Shown here one piece after another: positions 1 to 7,257 of a DNA stretch of 13,213 nt. The notes below the pieces were generated by a model. The model was not told where the DNA came from, did not search any database, and worked only from the letters and a program-made list of their open reading frames with translations. Source of the DNA: an uncultured Candidatus Saccharibacteria bacterium (GTDB lineage: Bacteria > Patescibacteriota > Saccharimonadia > Saccharimonadales > Saccharimonadaceae); the NCBI GenBank assembly GCA_947427985.1, contig CANEKB010000021.1, positions 1 to 13,213 of the forward strand, written 5' to 3'. The translations under genes and the position numbers were made by a program. The stretch's first letter is position 1. The number at the start of each line of letters is the position of its first letter.

Positions 1-1464
1 GGAGCGTGTCGGCATCTTTTGCCGAAGTTTAACTATACTACGCCAATTTATGCGACAGCTTTTACAATTGGCATGATTCAAAAGCAGATGTCGGAGCTGG
101 ATGATGTGCCGGAGCTGAACTATCAGCCAGTAGATCCGCTTAAACATGAAGTAATCAAAGTAAGCGAACATTTTTCGGTAGAATTTATCCACACTTTGCA
201 CTCGATTCCTGGGAATACGGCAATCGTAGTGCGGACGCCGAACGGGGTGATTTACCTTTCGGGCGACTGGCGGCACGAAGAGCGTCCGCTTGGTGTGCAG
301 ACGGACTATGAGCGAATCGATGAAATTGTGAAAAAAGAGGGTATCGCGTTGATGTTGAACGAGTCGACGAATATTGATTCGCCGGGGCGACATCCGCACT
401 CGGAATATGACGTTGGCGAGAATCTAGGTCGCGTGATGGATCATTATGCAAATGGTCGAGTGATTGTGAGTTGTTTCTCGAGCCAGATTAAGCGTATTGA
501 ATTAATTTTGAATGAAGCGCATAAGCGTGGGCGGAAGGTGGCTTTTGCGGGGTTCTCGATGATTAATAACGTCGAGGTGGCTTTGCGTACGGGTGTGATC
601 AAAATTCCAAAAGACACCATCATGAAGATGGAAGAAATTATTAAATTACCAGACGATAAGGTAACGGTGGTCTGTACTGGGTCGCAAGGCGAACTTAACG
701 CGGTGTTAAATCGGATGGTGAGTGGCGCGCATAAATACATTAAGATCAAGAGTAGTGACGTGATTGTCTTCTCGTCGAATCCGATTCCCGGTAACGAGCC
801 GCACGTGGTAAACACGGTGGATGGTCTACTGCGCGAGGGTGCAGGAGTGATTCAAAATGGCAAAACACACCTTTCGGGTTTGGGGCCATTGCACTTGTCA
901 GGACACGCGTATTATGAGGATCATGTTCAGTTTGTGGAGCGCTTGAAGCCACTGAATTATGTGCCATACCATGGCGAATTCTATATGCTAGAGCATAATG
1001 CAGAAATGGCTGAGAATGTAGTTGGAATGAAACGTGAGCGGATTCTAGTAACGGATGATGGCGATGTGGTTGAGTTGATGCCGGATAAAACGATTCGAAA
1101 AAATGGTCGAGTAACGGTAGGGAACAAGCTATTTGATGATGCGGATAAGCCAGTGCATGAGGCCGTAGTGAAAGACCGGATTCATATTTCGCGCGAAGGG
1201 ATTTTTATCATTGTACTAACATTGAGCAAAAAGAATAATCGATTAGTAAAGACCCCAGATATCGTGAGTCGAGCGTTCATCTATTTGGATAATTCGGAAG
1301 AACTAGTAGCGAAGATCCGACATTATCTTCGGGTGCGAAGTGAGAAACTGAGCGGGGACGACATGAAGGCATTTAAAGAAGAGATCAAGGAAGACGTTAC
1401 GCATATCTTGTTTGATGCAACAGGACATACGCCGATTGTAATTCCAGTGATTAATCGAGTGTAG
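1..1464 (+). CDS. rnj: Ribonuclease J (5'-truncated by the window edge)
   Basis: RNase J is a metallo-beta-lactamase/beta-CASP ribonuclease with 5'-3' exo- and endonuclease activity in mRNA turnover and rRNA maturation, acting in the cytoplasm. The frame is open from base 1 (it begins GACRHLLPKFN), so the TTG at 19 is not the real start. The usual HxHxDH metal motif should lie just upstream; about 80 residues are probably missing. Seen here: HSIPGN with the ligand His at codon 199-201, the SGDW Asp about 20 residues later, NESTN, the beta-CASP stretch SCFSSQIKRIELIL, CTGSQGE, SSNPIPGNE, HLSGH and YHGEF, then the C-terminal domain. All occur in family order. The third motif reads HSIPGN, where most relatives have HSIPDS. 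A terminator hairpin follows the TAG stop. Identification as RNase J is firm; whether it is J1- or J2-like cannot be told. Confidence 0.95.
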   Translation, partial: GACRHLLPKFNYTTPIYATAFTIGMIQKQMSELDDVPELNYQPVDPLKHEVIKVSEHFSVEFIHTLHSIPGNTAIVVRTPNGVIYLSGDWRHEERPLGVQTDYERIDEIVKKEGIALMLNESTNIDSPGRHPHSEYDVGENLGRVMDHYANGRVIVSCFSSQIKRIELILNEAHKRGRKVAFAGFSMINNVEVALRTGVIKIPKDTIMKMEEIIKLPDDKVTVVCTGSQGELNAVLNRMVSGAHKYIKIKSSDVIVFSSNPIPGNEPHVVNTVDGLLREGAGVIQNGKTHLSGLGPLHLSGHAYYEDHVQFVERLKPLNYVPYHGEFYMLEHNAEMAENVVGMKRERILVTDDGDVVELMPDKTIRKNGRVTVGNKLFDDADKPVHEAVVKDRIHISREGIFIIVLTLSKKNNRLVKTPDIVSRAFIYLDNSEELVAKIRHYLRVRSEKLSGDDMKAFKEEIKEDVTHILFDATGHTPIVIPVINRV

Positions 1465-1472
1465 AGCGGGGC

Positions 1473-1526
1473 TGGCGCTTACGGTCGTAGAAAGATAAGC
1501 GGAAGCGCCAAAAACTGGAGTTTTTG
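1473..1526 (+). terminator. Terminator hairpins after rnj
   Basis: An 8-bp perfect stem TGGCGCTT (1473-1480) / AAGCGCCA (1503-1510) begins nine bases after the rnj stop. It is followed at once by AAAAC-TGGA-GTTTT and a short T run. The pair sits between the stop codon and the next promoter, as expected for an intrinsic terminator, although the first loop is long (22 nt). Confidence 0.6.
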
Positions 1527-1537
1527 TGGTAAAAGTA

Positions 1538-1566
1538 TTGACTTTTTCTGATTAGTGTGCTATAAT
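1538..1566 (+). promoter_or_regulatory. Sigma-70 type promoter of the 1646 gene
   Basis: TTGACT (1538-1543), 17-bp spacer, TATAAT (1561-1566), with TGC directly before the -10 (extended -10). The predicted start is near 1573, giving a leader of about 73 nt. An SD-like GGAGAGGGG (1627-1635) precedes the ATG at 1646. Confidence 0.8.
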
Positions 1567-1645
1567 GAAGAGATAAGGTTATCATGGCCTGTAGTTTCTG
1601 TAAGTCCTAAAAAATCTGAAGAATCTGGAGAGGGGAAGAAGAAAA

Positions 1646-2542
1646 ATGAAGTACTTTATCAATCTGTTTGTTATTCTCGGTATTTTGTACTCGGGGTACT
1701 TTTGGAGCAACCAGCGCTTCGTGGCGAGAGGTCATCGACTGATGAGGAGATGGAGCGGACGCACGGTGGGGCGGTTTTTGATAGTAACGGCGGTGCTGGC
1801 GATGATGTCGCTGGTGATGTTACTAGGCGGACCGCTGTATCGTTTGGGAAGACTGATGGGGTGGGCGCCGATTACGACGGTGTTTATCACGGCGGTTTGT
1901 ATCCTGATTCTGTTCATGCTCTATGAGCGATTCTTGGTCTATCTGGTAAATGTCGGCAACTACAATAGTCGCCTGCGGGCGCGGATTGAGGTGAAACGAT
2001 ATGTCGAACGCCAGCAACACCGGCAGAGAAAAACGGTTACTTCCGACGGGGCGCGGTTAGAGGTACCGATTGTGACGGGGCAGGCTCGTCGAGTAATGCC
2101 TCCGGAAACGAGACAAGGCCGCGTAGAAGTTTCACCGGTACTACAAAGGGTCGAAGAGCCGGATATCAATAATAAACCCGGTAAAGTGATCCCTTTCCCG
2201 ACGACCGTGGCGGTGAATAATCTTGTCGCAGAGGAAGCAAAAATAAAGCGTAAGCTGTTTTTAGCAACCGAAGACCCGGCGGTGACGGAAAATATGTCGC
2301 TTGCGGAAGTAAAAGTCTTGCTTTTTAACCTAGGTGGTTGCGAGATGAAGGCAAAAGACTGCGGAGATACGGTTCTGTTACGGTTGGCATGGGCTGACGA
2401 GAAAGGACGGGAGCGTTTCGGGGAATGGCGACTGGATAAAAATTCGCCAGATTACCTTTGGGCAATTGAGCAGACAAATGCGGCCGACATTGAGGCGGCA
2501 GAAGAGTTGCTGAATCTGCCGACGAGTGCAGTTGAGGTATGA
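1646..2542 (+). CDS. Unrecognised three-helix membrane protein with cytoplasmic tail
   Basis: I do not recognise this 298-aa protein. Three hydrophobic segments are visible at about residues 3-20, 43-61 and 76-102, separated by Arg-rich loops (for example RRWSGR near 34-39). After residue 105 the protein is soluble: a basic Arg/Gln-rich stretch (about 108-130), a Pro/Val linker to about 200, then a compact region (200-290) with two Cys (GGCEMKAKDCG), a Trp-rich strand and an acidic helix near the end. The positive charges of the loops suggest the large C-terminal part is cytoplasmic. It is a single-gene unit: promoter at 1538, GGAGAGGGG upstream of the ATG, TGA stop, and a terminator 28 bp later. 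A 123-aa ORF in another frame at 1555-1926 overlaps the promoter and lacks an RBS. Function unknown. Confidence 0.8.
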   Translation: MKYFINLFVILGILYSGYFWSNQRFVARGHRLMRRWSGRTVGRFLIVTAVLAMMSLVMLLGGPLYRLGRLMGWAPITTVFITAVCILILFMLYERFLVYLVNVGNYNSRLRARIEVKRYVERQQHRQRKTVTSDGARLEVPIVTGQARRVMPPETRQGRVEVSPVLQRVEEPDINNKPGKVIPFPTTVAVNNLVAEEAKIKRKLFLATEDPAVTENMSLAEVKVLLFNLGGCEMKAKDCGDTVLLRLAWADEKGRERFGEWRLDKNSPDYLWAIEQTNAADIEAAEELLNLPTSAVEV

Positions 2543-2569
2543 AACCTGAATAACAAGCGATTTAGAGAA

Positions 2570-2594
2570 CCCGCCGTGTTTTACGGCGGGATTT
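2570..2594 (+). terminator. Intrinsic terminator after the membrane protein gene
   Basis: Perfect 7-bp GC stem CCCGCCG (2570-2576) / CGGCGGG (2584-2590) with a 7-nt loop, followed by ATTTCC. It separates the upstream gene from the clpC promoter. The T tract is short. Confidence 0.7.
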
Positions 2595-2610
2595 CCGTTG
2601 TAAAAAATGA

Positions 2611-2637
2611 TTAGCACTCTTTACAAACGAGTGCTAA
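2611..2637 (+). promoter_or_regulatory. CIRCE element (HrcA operator)
   Basis: TTAGCACTC (2611-2619), 9-nt spacer, GAGTGCTAA (2629-2637): an exact match to the CIRCE consensus TTAGCACTC-N9-GAGTGCTAA. The -35 box lies in the spacer, so bound HrcA would block RNA polymerase. CIRCE normally controls groESL and dnaK; here it controls clpC and the two genes behind it. hrcA is not in the window. Confidence 0.95.
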
Positions 2638-2648
2638 TTTGCTATAAT
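2620..2648 (+). promoter_or_regulatory. clpC operon promoter
   Basis: TTTACA (2620-2625), 17-bp spacer, TATAAT (2643-2648), with TGC before the -10. The -35 and most of the spacer overlap CIRCE. The predicted start is near 2655, giving a leader of about 77 nt that carries AAGG (2723-2726) five bases before the ATG. Confidence 0.85.
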
Positions 2649-2731
2649 AGGGTGAGAAGAAGTGTTTTTCGGACGGATTTTAAGAGGAATTACGAGAAAA
2701 ACAGAGTTTTTAAGGTTATTTTAAGGTTGTT

Positions 2732-5221
2732 ATGGAAAGTGATTTTAGCGAAATGATGAATCGGCTTTCGGAAAATGCGCGTTTTGCGCTTCAGAAAGCG
2801 GATTTGTATAGTAAGAAATATAATAACGGCTACATGGGGACCGAGCATATTTTGTTGGGGATTCTGGCGCAAGATATGTCGACAGCGGCGCGAATTTTAG
2901 CGAAACATGACGTCAATCTAGAACGGGCAGAGAAGGCGCTAGGGCAGGACGCGACGGAAGTGAACGTAAACAATTCGATGGCAATGATGTCGCTTTCGGA
3001 GTCGGCAGTATTGACGATCCGGATGGCGGACCATTATGCAATGGAAAAGGGCGCCAGGACAGTAGGAACAGAGCATTTGCTTTATGCGTTGCTTTGCCAG
3101 CATAATTCGCGCGGAGGGGTACTACTGGCGAAAATGGGAGTGAATGACGAGAAGCTGCTGGACGAGCTTGAAGAAGAGATGGAGCGACAGCTTGAGAACG
3201 AACATAAGCAAGAAGAGAAGCAGAAATATCGGAAGAATTCACAGTTAAAGTGGCTTAAACGCTATGGTCAGGATTTGACGTCAATGGCGAAGGAAGGCAA
3301 GCTGGACGCAGTGATTGGGCGGGAACGCGAGATTGAGCGGGTGGTGACGGTATTGAGTCGTCGAACAAAGTCAAATCCAGTCTTAATTGGCGAGGCAGGA
3401 GTTGGTAAGACAGCGATCGTTGAGGGGTTGGCTGAGCGAATGATTAAGAACGACGTGCCGGGCGCGTTGGTGGGAAAGCGGATTTTTCAGGTGGATCTTT
3501 CGAACTTAGTGGCAGGAACGAAGTTCCGTGGGGAATTTGAAGAGCGGATTAAAGGCGTGATTGATGAGGCGATTCAAAATGATGATATTATTTTGTTTAT
3601 TGATGAGTTGCATCTGTTGACCGGCGCGGGGGCAGGCGAAGGTTCGATGGATGCGGCAAATATCCTGAAGCCGGCCTTGGCACGTGGAAGCATTCAACTA
3701 ATCGGTGCGACGACGATGGATGAATATCGAAAAAATATCGAGAAAGACAAGGCGCTCAGTCGACGTTTTCAGACTGTAATGGTTGAAGAGCCGAATGTGG
3801 AGACGACGCTTCGGATCTTGAGAGGGGTGAAGAGCCATTATGAAAAGCATCATGGCGTCGAGATCCCGGACGAGATGCTCGAGGTAGCGATTAATATGTC
3901 GGGACGATATATTAACGATCGGTTTATGCCGGATAAGGTGATTGACGTCGTAGACGAAGCAGCGGCGATTGCGAAGGTAGCTTCAGACAAGAAGGGCGGT
4001 TCGGAGTATAAGAAACTGAAAGTTGAGCAGACCGAGTTGGAAGAAAAAATGCAAGAAGCGGCGGAAGGGGAAGATTTTGAGAAGGCGGCAAATCTGAAGG
4101 TCGAGTCGGAGAAGATAAAACAAAAGCTCAAAGAGCTGAAAAAGAAGGGGGCGGAAAAGCGTCCGGTGCTTTCGGAAGACGATCTTGCGATGGCGGTATC
4201 ATTAAAGACAGGCATACCGGTAGCGAAAGTGCATGGATCGGAGTTGGCACTATTGAGCGATCTCGAGAAGCATTTACGTAAGAGCGTGGTGGGCCAGAAC
4301 GAAGCAATCGAGAGCGTAGCAAAAGCAATTCGTCGCGGACGGAGTGGGATTGCTGATCCGCGCCGTCCGATCGGGAGTTTCCTTTTCATGGGACCGACCG
4401 GAGTTGGTAAAACCGAGCTGGCGCGGGTGATTGCGCGCGAGGTATTCGGGGGCGAGAATGCGCTCATAAAGATCGATATGTCGGAATTTGGCGAGAAGCA
4501 TAATGTTTCGCGGCTGGTTGGTGCGCCGGCAGGTTATGTCGGCTACGAGGACGGTGGGAAGCTAACCGAAGCGGTACGCCGGAAGCCATATGCGGTGGTA
4601 TTGTTCGACGAGATTGAAAAAGCGCATCCGGATGTTTTCAATATGTTGTTACAGATCTTAGAAGATGGGATGTTGACGGATGGTCAGGGCAATAAAGTAA
4701 AATTCAATAACACGATCGTAGTTTTGACCTCGAACTTGGGTGCGGATGAAATGTATCGTGAGTCAGAAATGGGCTTTGCTGCGAGCAGTCTAAAAGAAAA
4801 GCGCGAATTGCGTCAAGAGTATGAAGAGAGTAAAGAAGTCGCAATGAAAGCGCTGAAAAAAGCGATGAAGCCTGAGCTGATTAACCGGCTTGATGCAATT
4901 TTGGTGTTTCACCCGTTGACGCGCGAGAATGTAGAGAAGATTTTTGATAATCTTTTGGAAGAATTGAGAAAACGTCTCGCAACAAAGGGGATTGGCTTGA
5001 AAGTATCAGAGGAAGTGAAGAAAAAGTTGATTGAGGAAGGCTACGACCCGAAGAATGGCGCAAGGCCTTTGCGGAGAGTGTTGGAAGATCAGCTGGAAAC
5101 CTTGGTGGCGGAGGGAATTATTGATGGCAAGCTCGAACCGGGTGATATAGCGACGATCGGTTTGTCTCGAGGCAAAGCGGCAGAAACGAAAAAGTTAACT
5201 TTGAAAGTGACGAACGGGTAG
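2732..5221 (+). CDS. clpC: ATP-dependent Clp protease ATP-binding subunit ClpC
   Basis: ClpC is a Hsp100 AAA+ unfoldase that threads proteins into ClpP in the cytoplasm. The 829-aa product has the full family layout: two Clp-N repeats (about 9-150, with GTEHILLGIL and GTEHLLYAL), AAA-1 with Walker A GEAGVGKT (220-227) and Walker B FIDE (289-292), a middle region with a UVR-like helix pair (about 430-466), and AAA-2 with Walker A GPTGVGKT (554-561), pore loop GYVGYEDGG and Walker B LFDE (624-627). An MGF tripeptide (680-682) sits where the ClpP-docking loop is found, supporting pairing with the clpP downstream. The ATG at 2732 has AAGG five bases upstream; ATGs at 2753 and 2756 have no RBS. 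It is first in a three-gene operon under CIRCE, and its stop codon abuts the next ATG. Confidence 0.97.
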   Translation: MESDFSEMMNRLSENARFALQKADLYSKKYNNGYMGTEHILLGILAQDMSTAARILAKHDVNLERAEKALGQDATEVNVNNSMAMMSLSESAVLTIRMADHYAMEKGARTVGTEHLLYALLCQHNSRGGVLLAKMGVNDEKLLDELEEEMERQLENEHKQEEKQKYRKNSQLKWLKRYGQDLTSMAKEGKLDAVIGREREIERVVTVLSRRTKSNPVLIGEAGVGKTAIVEGLAERMIKNDVPGALVGKRIFQVDLSNLVAGTKFRGEFEERIKGVIDEAIQNDDIILFIDELHLLTGAGAGEGSMDAANILKPALARGSIQLIGATTMDEYRKNIEKDKALSRRFQTVMVEEPNVETTLRILRGVKSHYEKHHGVEIPDEMLEVAINMSGRYINDRFMPDKVIDVVDEAAAIAKVASDKKGGSEYKKLKVEQTELEEKMQEAAEGEDFEKAANLKVESEKIKQKLKELKKKGAEKRPVLSEDDLAMAVSLKTGIPVAKVHGSELALLSDLEKHLRKSVVGQNEAIESVAKAIRRGRSGIADPRRPIGSFLFMGPTGVGKTELARVIAREVFGGENALIKIDMSEFGEKHNVSRLVGAPAGYVGYEDGGKLTEAVRRKPYAVVLFDEIEKAHPDVFNMLLQILEDGMLTDGQGNKVKFNNTIVVLTSNLGADEMYRESEMGFAASSLKEKRELRQEYEESKEVAMKALKKAMKPELINRLDAILVFHPLTRENVEKIFDNLLEELRKRLATKGIGLKVSEEVKKKLIEEGYDPKNGARPLRRVLEDQLETLVAEGIIDGKLEPGDIATIGLSRGKAAETKKLTLKVTNG

Positions 5222-6214
5222 ATGCCGGCGCGCGCTGAACGAAAAGCAAAATGGTTGTGCCAGGGGTTAGGGGCAGTACTAGGCGTAGCGGTTGCTTTAC
5301 TAATCGTGGAGTTTTTGCAGCAGCCATTGGTGCAGGATACCTGGCGGGGGCTCTGGTATGAGCCGAACGAAAAAGTGCAGTTAATCGAAGATGATTTGCT
5401 ATTGACTGGAACTGGTAAACGGATTTTTGCGGCGACGCATCCGACACTGGAGGATAAAGATTCGTTTAACGAGCATTGCGAAAGCTATAATCGGGAAGTT
5501 TCGTTGTTGGGGTGCTATGTGGATGGTGAGATCCATGTTTATGAGATTACGCGGGAAGGTCTGACGGATTCAAACAAAGTGACGATGGCGCATGAGTTGC
5601 TACATGCAGTATGGGAACGAACGAGTGCGGGCGAGAAAGAAAAAATCAAGAAATTGCTCGAGGGGGTGCGCCAAGAAAATGAAGCATGGTTTGAAGAAGA
5701 ATTAAAAACTTATACTGACGAGTCAAAACTGGAGGAGATTTGGACGCGAGCCGGAACGAAGTTGAGGGATTTGCCAGAAGAGCTTGAGAGAGCCTACGCG
5801 AAGTATTTTCAGAACCGGATGCAGATAGTCGAATTTTATGAGAACTATCAGGCGCCGTTCAAAGAACTCCAAGCGCGAAACGAAAAACTAAAAGCAGAGA
5901 TTCTAGCGGCGAAAGACCAGATTACGTTGGAACGTGAGGCGTATTTGGCGGCGATGACGGAATTAGATGAAGCGATTGATAAATTTAATGAATGCGCGGA
6001 TGAAACGGGATGTTTTACGGCGGATGAGTTTCAACATGAGCGAGAACGTTTAGTATCGGAAAGGGAGAGATTAGAACAAGTGCGGGAGGAGTTAAATATG
6101 AGAATCGAGAAGAATAATGCAAAAGTGGCTGAGTATCAAGAAAACCAGCTAGCATTAGGCGAATTAGCTGATGCGATGAATTCAAAAGTAGAAGGAATTG
6201 AGGAGAAAAAGTGA
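5222..6214 (+). CDS. Membrane-anchored HExxH protein with coiled coil (putative zinc metalloprotease)
   Basis: The 330-aa product has a basic N-terminus, one hydrophobic segment (about 12-31), then a soluble domain with MAHELLHAV (HELLH at 124-128), the HExxH zinc signature. A conserved-looking helix follows (EEIWTRAGTKLRDLPEELER, 171-190) whose Glu residues could supply the third ligand; this is inference. From about 205 to the end it is mostly charged heptad-like helix, interrupted by a Cys pair (about 287-294, NECADETGC). With an N-terminal anchor and no cleavage site obvious, the domain probably lies outside the membrane. The ATG directly follows the clpC TAG, with no clear SD, suggesting translational coupling; clpP follows after 31 bp. 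So it is made together with ClpC and ClpP under heat-shock control. I cannot name a family; proteolytic activity is unproven. Confidence 0.85.
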   Translation: MPARAERKAKWLCQGLGAVLGVAVALLIVEFLQQPLVQDTWRGLWYEPNEKVQLIEDDLLLTGTGKRIFAATHPTLEDKDSFNEHCESYNREVSLLGCYVDGEIHVYEITREGLTDSNKVTMAHELLHAVWERTSAGEKEKIKKLLEGVRQENEAWFEEELKTYTDESKLEEIWTRAGTKLRDLPEELERAYAKYFQNRMQIVEFYENYQAPFKELQARNEKLKAEILAAKDQITLEREAYLAAMTELDEAIDKFNECADETGCFTADEFQHERERLVSERERLEQVREELNMRIEKNNAKVAEYQENQLALGELADAMNSKVEGIEEKK

Positions 6215-6245
6215 AATGAGTTTTTATGTAAATAAAGGAGAGAAT

Positions 6246-6842
6246 ATGAAAAAAGTAAAGAACTATTTAGTCCCAACGGTGGTTGAGGAGACCAATAAGG
6301 GCGAGCGGGCGTATGACATTTATTCGCGGCTTTTGACCGACCGAATCGTGTTCCTAGGGGACGAAGTGAACGCGGCGACGGCGAATTTAGTCGTGGCACA
6401 GCTATTATTCCTTGCAAATGAGGATCCAAAACGCGACATTAAATTATACATCAATTCGCCAGGGGGGTCGGTTTATGATGGACTTGCGATTATCGATACG
6501 ATGAACTATATTAAGCCGGATGTGCAGACGATTGGGATCGGCTTACAGGCCTCGATGGGCGCAATGCTGCTGAGCTGTGGCGCGAAAGGGAAACGGTTTG
6601 TTTTGCCAAATTCGCGAATTATGATCCATCAGCCGAGTTCAGGCACGCAAGGGAAAATCACCGATCAAGAGATTGCGCTAAAAGAGGGAATTTATCTTAA
6701 GAAAAAGTTGGCAGAAATTTTTGCGGAGAATACTGGGAAAGATTTGAAGCAGGTCGAGAAGGATATGGACCGAGATAACTGGATGAGCGCGGAAGAGGCG
6801 AAGGAATATGGGATTGTTGATGAAATAATTAAAAAGGTATAA
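6246..6842 (+). CDS. clpP: ATP-dependent Clp protease proteolytic subunit ClpP
   Basis: ClpP is the serine peptidase that forms the two-ring chamber of the Clp protease; here its likely partner is ClpC two genes upstream. The 198-aa product matches the family end to end: GERAYDIYSRLL, VAQLLFL, YINSPGGSV, GLQASMGA (nucleophile Ser103), NSRIMIHQP (His128) and DMDRDNWMSAEEA (Asp177). The triad spacing of 25 and 49 residues equals that of E. coli ClpP. The ATG at 6246 is chosen because AAAGGAG (6234-6240) lies five bases upstream and the family N-terminus begins here; a TTG at 6198 and an ATG at 6216 would add unrelated residues. It closes the CIRCE operon and is followed by a large palindromic element. 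Confidence 0.97.
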   Translation: MKKVKNYLVPTVVEETNKGERAYDIYSRLLTDRIVFLGDEVNAATANLVVAQLLFLANEDPKRDIKLYINSPGGSVYDGLAIIDTMNYIKPDVQTIGIGLQASMGAMLLSCGAKGKRFVLPNSRIMIHQPSSGTQGKITDQEIALKEGIYLKKKLAEIFAENTGKDLKQVEKDMDRDNWMSAEEAKEYGIVDEIIKKV

Positions 6843-6852
6843 TCATTGAATG

Positions 6853-6987
6853 TTAATCCCTTAGCGGCCTATTGATAGCTTTTCTCGGCCTGCGTCGCCG
6901 CATCCCGTCGTTACGGGTGCGGCGCGCTTTTCCTCGTCGTAACTCCGGATGACCTCGAAAAGCTACTAATAGGCTATTAGAGATTAA
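6853..6987. repeat. 135-bp imperfect palindromic element after clpP
   Basis: The outer arms TTAATC (6853-6858) / GATTAA (6982-6987) enclose CCTATTGATAGCTTTTC (6868-6884) and its near-perfect inverse GAAAAGCTACTAATAGG (6957-6973; 15 of 17 positions pair). The centre is a GC-rich hairpin, GCCGCATCCCGT (6897-6908), loop CGTT, ACGGGTGCGGC (6913-6923), with one bulged T. It begins 10 bp after the clpP stop. It could end the clpC operon, be a processed RNA, or be a small mobile palindrome (MITE/REP-like). No T tract follows and no ORF is visible. Confidence 0.65.
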
Positions 6988-7043
6988 TTTATCATCCTCA
7001 TTCTTCTTAATTAACTCATCGTATTCTTTATCCTCTCCTTATA

Positions 7044-7235
7044 TTACTCTATGGCTAGACAACGGAGGGAGAAGCCAAAACCGCGTGGATCGGTTGGATA
7101 ATATACCATAAGCCAAAAGTCCAGCTTGTTAGCTAAACTCATATCTCCGGGTGCATCCAATGTCCATATATAGCCCCCGTGTCCAATAATTGTCAAAGAA
7201 TCCATAAGAGGCTTCTGTCCGCTGCGGACGAAGCT
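7044..7235 (-). pseudogene. C-terminal remnant of a FISUMP-like (Fib_succ_major) domain gene
   Basis: Reading the - strand, an open frame preceded directly by TAA (7236-7238) encodes SFVRSGQKP, GGYIW, LDFWLMVYYP and PRGFGFSLRCLAIE, then TAA at 7044-7046. This follows the C-terminal end of FISUMP domains from memory (FVRSG, GYYWSST, Y.LYF, YGFSVRCV). These domains are common in large secreted proteins of Saccharibacteria. Only about 63 residues remain; there is no RBS at the in-frame ATG (7205) and the expected upstream part is replaced by the DUF4868 gene. A hairpin at 7211-7235 lies inside this coding remnant. Family identity is pattern recognition, not an alignment. Confidence 0.6.
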
Positions 7236-7257
7236 TTATAAATATTTCCTTTTTATC

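Noticed and set aside
1555..1926. 123-aa + strand ORF overlapping the membrane protein start
   Set aside because: It begins upstream of the predicted transcript start and has no RBS; the 1646 frame has clear membrane helices.
3850..4467. 205-aa ORF on the - strand inside clpC
   Set aside because: It is fully antisense to the conserved AAA regions of clpC, is low-complexity Ser-rich, and has no RBS or promoter; a codon-bias shadow.
7211..7235. Hairpin downstream of the DUF4868 stop as a dedicated terminator
   Set aside because: It has no T tract on the - strand and lies inside the FISUMP-like coding remnant (SFVRSGQKP), so the pairing may be incidental, though it could still help termination.
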